A stretch of DNA of 8,608 nt. It comes from Deltaproteobacteria bacterium. Lineage in GTDB: Bacteria; Myxococcota_A; JAADFL01. The DNA is taken from positions 1 to 8,608 of the forward strand of contig JAADFL010000026.1 of assembly GCA_013152945.1 (NCBI GenBank), read 5' to 3'. The notes below the pieces were generated by a model. That model was not told the origin of the DNA and ran no database searches. It saw only the letters and a list, made by a program, of their open reading frames with translations. The position numbers and the translations under genes are program-made. Below are positions 1 to 5,692 of the stretch, in pieces (position 1 is the stretch's first letter; each line of letters begins with the position of its first letter).

Positions 1-3
1 TTT

Positions 4-29
4 GCATGACAGGCTTGCACGCGTCATGC
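4..29. repeat. 7-bp inverted repeat (hairpin-capable)
   Basis: GCATGAC (4-10) is exactly complementary to GTCATGC (23-29), leaving a 12-nt loop. It lies beyond the 3' end of the carbamoyltransferase gene. Neither strand has a T-run directly after the stem, so it is not a convincing intrinsic terminator. It could be an operator or a transcript-end structure, or belong to a gene beyond the left edge. Confidence 0.4.
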
Positions 30-38
30 CATAGATAC

Positions 39-50
39 TTGTAATTACAA
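39..50. promoter_or_regulatory. 12-bp perfect palindrome, possible operator
   Basis: TTGTAATTACAA reads identically on both strands. It overlaps a run of seven A (49-55) and sits 22 bp past the stop codon of the carbamoyltransferase. AT-rich perfect palindromes of this size are typical of sites for dimeric helix-turn-helix repressors, so it may regulate a gene lying to the left. No regulator is encoded in the window and the assignment is inference. Confidence 0.3.
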
Positions 51-71
51 AAAAATCAGGCAGGAAGAAAA

Positions 72-1811
72 TCAACGTGGGTGGGGACGGGGCGGGGGCG
101 GGCCCTGGACCAAAAAATCGCCCATTATTAGCGCGTCCAGGCCTGTTTCCAAATAGCATCTGGTCGCATCTTCAGGCGTGCATACTATTGGTTCACCGGA
201 TGCATTGAAGGAAGTGTTCAACAAGCCGGGTACGCCTGTTTTCTCTTTGAAATCCTGAATCAGACGGTGGAAGAGTGGATATGTATCATACCGTACGGTC
301 TGGACACGTGCTCCGCCGTCCACGTGGATTGCCTCTTTGAGCAGCCTTGCGGCACTTGGACGGGCCTTGAATACAAAGCTCATGAACGGCGATTCGCCCC
401 GGTCTTCGAAAAGGTCTTCCATGTCTTCCTGGTTGCAGGCAGGTGCGAAAGGCCTGAATGCTTCTCTTTTCTTGATCCTGTTGTTTAGCCTGTCTCTTGT
501 CCCGGACCTGCTCGGGTCGGCAAGGATGGACCTGTTGCCGAGGGCCCTTGGCCCGAATTCCATCCTGCCCTGGAACCATCCTACGAGATTCCCCTTTGAA
601 ATGAGTCGAACCGCTGTCTTTACAATGTCCTTTTGCCTCCGGACGTTAAGTCCGCGGGCTTGCGCCGCACGGACAATATCTTTTTCCGAAAACATAGGCC
701 CAAGGAATGGAGTTTTTCTAAAAAGGTCTTGTCTTGATAGACCTGATTGCGAGGCCAGGAGCAAGGCTGCTCCAACGGCCGTGCCGGAATCACCGGGTGA
801 AGGCGGAATATATATTTTTTCAAACGGCCCCTTGCGCATCAGTTCTCCGTTTGCCAATGAGTTCAAGGCTACTCCTCCTGCAAGAACCAGATTTCTCCTG
901 CCTGTTCGTCTGTGAAGTGACCTTGCCAGGTGAAGCATGACTTGTTCCAGCGTTGTCTGCAGGGCTGCTGCAAGGTCCTTGTGGTCCTCAAGGATGTCTT
1001 CCCCGGCCAGCCTTTGTGGGCAGAACTCGTTTACGAACTTTTCAGAGACCCTCTTGCCTCTGCTCTTATGGTATTCGAAGTAATCAAGGTCTACTTTGAA
1101 GCCGCCGCCGGGTAAAAGCTTGAAAAGCTTTCTGAAGGCAGGCCCGAAATGTTCCGGATCGCCGTACGCGGCCAGGCCCATGACCTTTCCGGGACCCTGG
1201 ATGGCTCCGAATCCCAGATGTGTGCTTATGGCTGCGTACACAGCACCCAGGGAATGAGGAAAATTAATCCTTCCGACCTCCCGGATCTTGTTTCCAACAC
1301 CGTCATAAAGGCCTGTGGAAGTCCATTCACCCAATGCATCCAGCGTGCAGATTGCAGCCTCCTCGAAAGGCGATTCCAGGAAATGGGCTGCATGGCAGAT
1401 GTGATGTTCGAGAAATCTGAAATTCACCCGTCCAATGTCCATGGCTCCCAGGCCGCCGAGAAAAAATTTTTTCATGTTGAAAGTGCGCCAGGGCTTGATG
1501 ACAAGTTCGAAACCTTCAGGCCCGGGCACCCTCTCGGTCAGCAATTTCAGGGAGCGGGGGAAATGCTTGACAGCATGCAGCATGTATTTCGGCAGTCCGA
1601 GCTTCAGGTCGAAGAAGTAACCGACCTGGTCCAGGTCTTCCGGTGTCATACCCGCCTGGGCAAGACAAAATCTTGCTGCATTCAGAGGCAGTGTCATGTT
1701 GTATTTACGCCGGAGGAAACGCTCCTCCTCTGCAGCCGCCACCAGTCTGCCGTCTACGATCAGGGCTGCCGAAGACGTATGCCCGTACGCACTGAACCCC
1801 ATGATGTTCAT
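72..1811 (-). CDS. NodU/CmcH/TobZ-family O-carbamoyltransferase
   Basis: Predicted cytoplasmic enzyme of 579 aa. The family moves a carbamoyl group from carbamoyl phosphate, via carbamoyl-adenylate, to a hydroxyl of a sugar, antibiotic or Nod factor. The N-terminal Kae1/ASKHA-like domain carries HHICH (136-140), D158 in a LDALGEW motif, GGVALNS (312-318) and GDSGTAVGAA (340-349). H136, H140, D158 and D341 fit the metal ligands I recall for TobZ. The C-terminal YrdC-like domain has GRMEFGPRALGNRSIL (415-430), REAFRPFAP (449-457) and LNTSFNASGEP (531-541). Length is normal for the family and the known motifs are present. The start ATG overlaps the stop of the radical SAM gene (ATGA) and is preceded by AGGGAA with a 5-nt gap, so coupling is likely. 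Oddities: family DG is DA at 158-159, GGVALNC is GGVALNS, and the end is a Pro/Arg tail (570-579) not typical of the family. The acceptor substrate cannot be read from the sequence. Confidence 0.93.
   Translation of the reverse strand: MNIMGFSAYGHTSSAALIVDGRLVAAAEEERFLRRKYNMTLPLNAARFCLAQAGMTPEDLDQVGYFFDLKLGLPKYMLHAVKHFPRSLKLLTERVPGPEGFELVIKPWRTFNMKKFFLGGLGAMDIGRVNFRFLEHHICHAAHFLESPFEEAAICTLDALGEWTSTGLYDGVGNKIREVGRINFPHSLGAVYAAISTHLGFGAIQGPGKVMGLAAYGDPEHFGPAFRKLFKLLPGGGFKVDLDYFEYHKSRGKRVSEKFVNEFCPQRLAGEDILEDHKDLAAALQTTLEQVMLHLARSLHRRTGRRNLVLAGGVALNSLANGELMRKGPFEKIYIPPSPGDSGTAVGAALLLASQSGLSRQDLFRKTPFLGPMFSEKDIVRAAQARGLNVRRQKDIVKTAVRLISKGNLVGWFQGRMEFGPRALGNRSILADPSRSGTRDRLNNRIKKREAFRPFAPACNQEDMEDLFEDRGESPFMSFVFKARPSAARLLKEAIHVDGGARVQTVRYDTYPLFHRLIQDFKEKTGVPGLLNTSFNASGEPIVCTPEDATRCYLETGLDALIMGDFLVQGPPPPRPHPR
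79..102 (+). other. putative G-quadruplex motif
   Basis: The plus strand has five G-runs of 3, 4, 4, 5 and 3 (79-81, 83-86, 89-92, 94-98, 100-102) with loops of only 1, 2, 1 and 1 nt, an excellent match to the canonical G3+N1-7 pattern. It lies in the last codons of the carbamoyltransferase gene. The G-rich strand is that gene's template strand, and the mRNA is C-rich and encodes Pro/Arg. Folding in vivo is not shown. Confidence 0.6.
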
Positions 1812-3286
1812 AAGTGTTCCCTAAGACAAATCGCCTTTTGTTTGAGCTCGACCAGGATCTCGAAAATGGTTTTTTCCGGTGCAGGTTTAAGCAGCAGCCT
1901 GGACAGCCGGAAGCGCGCAATGGGCCTGTATAATCTCGCTGCAAGCGCAATGCCGGGGAATGTATCGTACTCATCGATCTTCTTGTCCACAAAGATGGAG
2001 AAGAAATATAGGCTCGCCAGAGTCTCGATGTCTACTTCACTCATTCCGGGTGCCAAGGGCTTGTCCAGGCTGAACCTTCCCCAATCACGGGTCGTTTTTG
2101 GAAACTCCACCCCCAGATCAACAGCCTTACTGTACATGTTGGTTCCAGGATAGGGAGCAAGACAATAGATCGGAGATACAAGCGCATCCGGATTCCGTCG
2201 CGTAAGGTCGAGCAACAGGGACAGGGTGGAATAAAGATCCTCTTTGGTTTCGCCCGGAAAACCGGCCATGAAGTTGTACCAGGGAACGATTCCATGCTCT
2301 TTCAATTTTTTATTTACTCTTTGAACAGCCCCAAGGTCCAAACGCTTGTTCATTTGTGCGATAATCTTTTTCGATCCTGATTCCACGCCCATGTCCAGCC
2401 TGACACATCCGCTCCTTTTTAACAGATGCAAGTCATGTTCAGACAGGCGATCAACATCGTTAACATTCGCTCCCTGGACCTGATAGGTCAGTCCGAGATC
2501 CAGTTTCAAAAGGCCGGAGGCTATCTCGAGTGCACGTTTTCTGTCAGCCAGAAAATTGTCATCTACTATGGAAATGTGTCCTACCTGCGGGAAGTTTCTC
2601 TTGAGCCTCGTCAGCCTTCCGAGAACCGATGCTCCGGGTTCGGGCCTCCACCTCCTCTTGTGAAAAGCCGTGTTGTAGCAGTAATCACAGGCATTGGGAC
2701 ATCCACGGGACGTCTCGAAGTAAAGCGCCTTTCTTCCTTTTCTCGAAAAAACATAAGCCTCGCCCGCCAACTGATAGGGAACATCGGGCATGGATGCGAG
2801 ATCGATGAATTTCCTGTCCGAAGTCCTGACAAGCCTGCCTTCCTTGAGAAACGATATTCCCTGAACCGCATCGAGAGGAGTTTCCTGCTTCAATGCGTGG
2901 AGAAGCTCCAGCAAAGTGACCTCACCCTCGCCCCGCACGACAATATCCGCCAAACCGTCTTTCAGAACTTGCCAGTCCAGGAGGGTCGCATGCACGCCTC
3001 CCCATATGACCTTTGCTCCAAGCTTTTTCGAAAGTTGTGCCGCCTGTGCCGCATAAATGAGTTGCCTTCCTGTAACGGAAGTGATGGCCGTTGCCCATGC
3101 CCCGTTTCGTATTGCCTTTTCGAGGGTCGATCGCCAGTCAGCATCGATTCTCTGGTCCACAAGGGATACGTCGAATTCTTTTACCGCCAACCGGACTGCG
3201 GAAAGAAGTGAGAGGGGCAAGGTCGGCCCGCTCTTGAGGCTGTCGAATATCTCGGTCCTGGGTTGTATGAGCACCAGATCCGCCAT
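1808..3286 (-). CDS. B12-binding-domain radical SAM enzyme
   Basis: 492 aa, cytoplasmic, COG1032/BchE-like architecture. Residues 1-about 150 form a Rossmann-type cobalamin-binding domain with the typical LIQP start (6-9), IWGGVHAT (94-101) and VVRGEGE (116-122). The radical SAM barrel follows, with the [4Fe-4S] cluster motif C196-x3-C200-x2-C203 after ETSRG, then SIVDDNF (239-245), GVESGS (300-305), FMAGFPGETKEDL (339-351) and APYPGT (377-382). Family members generate a 5'-deoxyadenosyl radical for methylation, ring formation or rearrangement on unactivated carbons. The DxHxxG cobalt-ligating histidine of classical B12 domains is absent (DQRID at 44-48), which is common in this class. The gene is the first of a two-gene overlapping operon with the carbamoyltransferase. 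Its ATG lacks a strong Shine-Dalgarno sequence: AAGGGG is 16 nt away, and CCCTGAAC is adjacent. I kept the start because the LVLIQP opening is where the family begins. Substrate unknown; oxygen-sensitive chemistry is expected. Confidence 0.93.
   Translation of the reverse strand: MADLVLIQPRTEIFDSLKSGPTLPLSLLSAVRLAVKEFDVSLVDQRIDADWRSTLEKAIRNGAWATAITSVTGRQLIYAAQAAQLSKKLGAKVIWGGVHATLLDWQVLKDGLADIVVRGEGEVTLLELLHALKQETPLDAVQGISFLKEGRLVRTSDRKFIDLASMPDVPYQLAGEAYVFSRKGRKALYFETSRGCPNACDYCYNTAFHKRRWRPEPGASVLGRLTRLKRNFPQVGHISIVDDNFLADRKRALEIASGLLKLDLGLTYQVQGANVNDVDRLSEHDLHLLKRSGCVRLDMGVESGSKKIIAQMNKRLDLGAVQRVNKKLKEHGIVPWYNFMAGFPGETKEDLYSTLSLLLDLTRRNPDALVSPIYCLAPYPGTNMYSKAVDLGVEFPKTTRDWGRFSLDKPLAPGMSEVDIETLASLYFFSIFVDKKIDEYDTFPGIALAARLYRPIARFRLSRLLLKPAPEKTIFEILVELKQKAICLREHL
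1817..1822 (-). promoter_or_regulatory. ribosome binding site of the carbamoyltransferase
   Basis: Read on the minus strand, AGGGAA lies 5 nt before the ATG at 1811-1809 and inside the last codons of the upstream radical SAM gene. It supports this start and independent as well as coupled initiation. Confidence 0.6.
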
Positions 3287-3344
3287 GTTCAGGGCAATAA
3301 CACCCCTTGGGCACAGGGTGCAACCTGGAAAACAGCCTTCCTAT

Positions 3345-3374
3345 TTTGACAACTTTGACCATGCTCTGTTATTT
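3345..3374 (+). promoter_or_regulatory. candidate promoter of the cyclase operon, with TTTGAC direct repeat
   Basis: A perfect -35 hexamer TTGACA (3346-3351) faces right. The matching -10 is weak: TGTTAT (3367-3372, 15-nt spacer, 4 of 6) or TATTTG (3370-3375, 18-nt spacer, 3 of 6). A second candidate is TTGACC (3355-3360) with TTGAAT (3377-3382). TTTGAC occurs twice, at 3345-3350 and 3354-3359, nearly one helical turn apart, which could equally be an activator site. Transcription would begin near 3380, so it would exclude a TTG start at 3377. Confidence 0.35.
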
Positions 3375-3406
3375 GATTGAATTGTAAGGGCACGTTTCGT
3401 ATTGCC

Positions 3407-4888
3407 ATGTCCGGGTTCGCGTTTTCAACCGTCCGGGCCAAGGCATCGAACAAGGGAGCCTTATTGAGCAACAGGGCGCCAAAAGTTCGTTTTCCTTTAC
3501 AGACCAGGATCGCCTTGCTCGTAACCCTGTTGTTGCTTTCCACGATACTGACCATGTCCGGTATCTACATACATAGATTGCACTATGAGAAAAGAAAGTC
3601 TGTAAGGGATGCCTCGGAAGCAATAGCGCTGTTCGTGGGCAATCTGATGGTGGCGCGTATGGTCGGCACCAAGAAAGATATCGGACTACTCGAAAGATTC
3701 GTGGATACTGCTGTCAGGCTGTACAGGGACGTGGCATTCATCACGGTAGTCGACGAAGATGGATCGGTCGAATACGGCAGGCTCAATCCTTCCGTGGTGC
3801 CTACTGCGGACACGGAAAGCGAAAGGGTGAAAATCGCCCAGTTTGCCGCAGGAGGAGCAGTGCCACCAAAGGTCGGGGCAGTGACTCTTACCATCGTGGC
3901 GCCACCTGAAAGCGGCAAGGGCGAACAAGTCGAGCTTGGACGAGTCAGGGTCGGTTTTTCCCTGCGCTCCCTGGAAAGCAGGATAGTCCAGGTAACAGTG
4001 AGGTCCCTGGCCGTGGCCGCGGGCATACTCGCGGTCGGGGTGTTGATAAGCTATCTTCTCGGCAGGAGAATATCGAGGCCCCTGCGGAAGCTCGCTTTCG
4101 CCATGGAGGCGGTTCAGAAAGGAGACCTGGACCACGACATATCGATAGCATCCAAGGATGAGGTGGGTCTGCTGGCACGTTCTTTCAACGTAATGGTTCG
4201 CGGCTTGAGAGAGCGGGAAAAATACCGGGAGAACTTTGCCCGTTACGTATCCCCCCAACTGGTGGAGCGTATCATGCATGACCCGGACAGCGTGGTGCTC
4301 CATGGTGAGAGAAGGGATGTTACAGTACTGTTTTCGGATATCAGGGGATTCACCAGGCTTACCGACGAGATGGCCCCGGAAGAATTGGTATTCATGCTGA
4401 ATGAGTACTTTGACAAGATGGTAGACGTCGTCTTCCGGTATGATGGTTATCTCAACAAGTTCATGGGTGATGCCGTCATGGCTGTTTTCGGTGCACCCCT
4501 GCCGGTGGCGGATCACCCCTGGAGAGCCGTGGCATGCGCTGCAGAGATGTTCAATGCCCTACATGTCCTGAACAAGGCAAGGAGGAAGAGGGGAGATAAA
4601 GAGCTTAAGATCGGTATTGGTATATCCACGGGCGAGGTGATTGTGGGAAACATAGGTTCCCTGAAGAAGCTTGAGTACACAGCCATCGGTGACGCGGTCA
4701 ATCTGGCCCAGCGTATTGAGGATGCATCCAAGACCGTGGACGGTATTCCGTTGCTTATAAGTGCAGCCACGTATTCGGCGATTATGGACCGAGTGGACAT
4801 CGAAGCTCTGCAACCGATGTTGCTCAAGGGCAAGACCGTACCCGTGCAGGTCTACCAGGTTACCGGCATCAAGGAGATTATGAAATGA
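3407..4888 (+). CDS. membrane-bound class III (IIIb-like) adenylate cyclase with HAMP domain
   Basis: About 493 aa from this ATG; predicted to make cAMP from ATP at the inner membrane in response to a periplasmic cue. Layout: transmembrane helix 34-55, extracytoplasmic sensor about 56-195 (contains an ITVVDEDGSVEYG stretch reminiscent of Cache/PAS-like folds), second helix about 198-218, HAMP about 219-272, linker with FARYVSPQLVE (277-287), cyclase domain about 300-490. Catalytic residues are all present: metal aspartates D311 (FSDIRGF) and D355 (KFMGDAV), adenine-selecting K351 and T425 (EYTAIGD), transition-state N432 and R436. Lys plus Thr, rather than Lys plus Asp, points to class IIIb, whose members are often bicarbonate-responsive. 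Start is uncertain: the frame is open from a TTG at 3377, the first ATG is 3407, and the best ribosome site precedes a TTG at 3464, giving 474 aa. No choice affects a domain. The stop overlaps the next gene by ATGA. Confidence 0.93.
   Translation: MSGFAFSTVRAKASNKGALLSNRAPKVRFPLQTRIALLVTLLLLSTILTMSGIYIHRLHYEKRKSVRDASEAIALFVGNLMVARMVGTKKDIGLLERFVDTAVRLYRDVAFITVVDEDGSVEYGRLNPSVVPTADTESERVKIAQFAAGGAVPPKVGAVTLTIVAPPESGKGEQVELGRVRVGFSLRSLESRIVQVTVRSLAVAAGILAVGVLISYLLGRRISRPLRKLAFAMEAVQKGDLDHDISIASKDEVGLLARSFNVMVRGLREREKYRENFARYVSPQLVERIMHDPDSVVLHGERRDVTVLFSDIRGFTRLTDEMAPEELVFMLNEYFDKMVDVVFRYDGYLNKFMGDAVMAVFGAPLPVADHPWRAVACAAEMFNALHVLNKARRKRGDKELKIGIGISTGEVIVGNIGSLKKLEYTAIGDAVNLAQRIEDASKTVDGIPLLISAATYSAIMDRVDIEALQPMLLKGKTVPVQVYQVTGIKEIMK
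3452..3458 (+). promoter_or_regulatory. ribosome binding site that may set a TTG start for the cyclase
   Basis: AAGGGAG lies 5 nt before TTG at 3464 in the cyclase frame. Neither TTG 3377 nor ATG 3407 has a well-spaced Shine-Dalgarno; TAAGGG at 3385-3390 is 16 nt before the ATG. A start at 3464 puts the first membrane helix at about residue 15, a common layout. Confidence 0.4.
4871..4876 (+). promoter_or_regulatory. strong ribosome binding site of the lipoprotein gene
   Basis: AAGGAG, 8 nt before the ATG at 4885, lies within the last codons of the cyclase gene. With the ATGA overlap it fixes the start and indicates efficient coupled translation of the lipoprotein. Confidence 0.75.
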
Positions 4889-5646
4889 AGGACCAAAGGC
4901 CGAATAGCTTTTCTTTATTATTGCTTATAATACTTGGGGGTTTATTCCAGTCCTGCTTGTTGGAAGAAGATGAACAACCCAAGGAGCGCAGAATCGTACT
5001 TCAGCTCGACACCAACCCCAAGAAAATCGACTTCAAAACGGCAGTAGCCGGCAAATCGAGGAGCAACGAATCAGCTATTGTGAAAAATAAAAAAGACAAT
5101 AATGAAAATCAACAGACAAATGGCAGGCAAGGCATGCAGGTCTCCGTGCTTGGGAAAAGCCAGGCCCGCGCAAAGACAAAGGAAAAGATCAATACTCCGA
5201 CTAGGGACAAGGGCGCCTCTGAACCGAGAAAAGGCAGACAGGAACATAATTCCAGGCCAAGACTTACAATGGAAGGTCTCTTGATGAAGCTCGAAGCAGT
5301 CAAGCTGGACAGGGCCAAGAGAGGGTATCGTCCGGGAGAACTGCCCGCGGTCGACGAGGCTGTTGACAAGGCGGAGAAGTTACTCGACCAGGACAGGCTT
5401 GAAGACGCTGCCCGGGAAATCGCAAAGGCGCAAAGAGTTCTGGACAACTTCAAGATAGATCAAAAGTACATAGAACACAGACTAGACATCCTGAATCGCG
5501 ACCCGAGGGTTTCACATCTTTCGGGAAGAAAATTGCAAAAGGTGAGCAAGCTGTTGGAGGCTGTCAACAAGGCTTACATGAAAGGAGATTACAGGAAGAC
5601 AAATCGTATAATTGACAGGATAAGGCAGATAATCGCACACCCATAG
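4885..5646 (+). CDS. putative lipoprotein of unknown function with C-terminal helical repeats
   Basis: I do not recognise the family. The 253-aa product starts with a short basic n-region and a hydrophobic core SLLLLIILGGL (10-20), then FQSC with C24 as the likely lipidated cysteine. F at -3 is a poor lipobox position, so lipidation is probable rather than certain. Residues 28-126 are polar and low-complexity, rich in K, N, Q, R and E, and probably a disordered linker. Residues 128-251 are predicted helical. Two segments, 158-186 starting EAVDKA and 225-250 starting EAVNKA, resemble each other and suggest a duplicated alpha-hairpin. The gene shares four bases with the adenylate cyclase and has a strong ribosome site, so the two are made together. 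It may act in the periplasm as a partner or ligand-sensing accessory of the cyclase, but this is inference from position only. Confidence 0.8.
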   Translation: MKDQRPNSFSLLLLIILGGLFQSCLLEEDEQPKERRIVLQLDTNPKKIDFKTAVAGKSRSNESAIVKNKKDNNENQQTNGRQGMQVSVLGKSQARAKTKEKINTPTRDKGASEPRKGRQEHNSRPRLTMEGLLMKLEAVKLDRAKRGYRPGELPAVDEAVDKAEKLLDQDRLEDAAREIAKAQRVLDNFKIDQKYIEHRLDILNRDPRVSHLSGRKLQKVSKLLEAVNKAYMKGDYRKTNRIIDRIRQIIAHP

Positions 5647-5680
5647 GATACCGGGAAAAGCATTTTTGGATATTTCCTTT

Positions 5681-5687
5681 TAAGGAG
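5681..5687 (+). promoter_or_regulatory. ribosome binding site setting the GTG start of radA
   Basis: TAAGGAG is 5 nt before GTG 5693 but only 1 nt before an ATG at 5689. That ATG opens a frame of just M-S-G-stop (ATGAGTGGGTAA), so the spacing and frame choose GTG. Confidence 0.75.
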
Positions 5688-5692
5688 CATGA

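Noticed and set aside
49-71. Possible terminator of the carbamoyltransferase (T7 on the minus strand)
   Set aside because: The T-run follows the stop, but the C-rich bases before it have no complementary G-run to make a hairpin.
1149-2153. 334-codon open frame on the plus strand
   Set aside because: It lies antisense across the strongly recognisable carbamoyltransferase and the end of the radical SAM gene. Its translation is Cys/Ser-rich with no domain-like motif, so it is a shadow frame.
2426-3211. 261-codon open frame on the plus strand
   Set aside because: Antisense to the radical SAM gene, including its cluster motif; the translation shows no family features.
3301-3321. CACCC/GGGTG inverted repeat and a sigma54-like GG...GC in the divergent region
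   Set aside because: The stem is only 5 bp and the GG-N10-GC spacing fails in every register checked.
3686-4516. 276-codon open frame on the minus strand
   Set aside because: Antisense to the adenylate cyclase catalytic domain; His/Tyr-rich composition without motifs.
5653-5681. GGAAA/TTTCC pairing between the lipoprotein gene and radA
   Set aside because: Five mostly A-T pairs with a 14-nt loop is within chance, and the T-run contains the stem itself. Read-through into radA is more likely.
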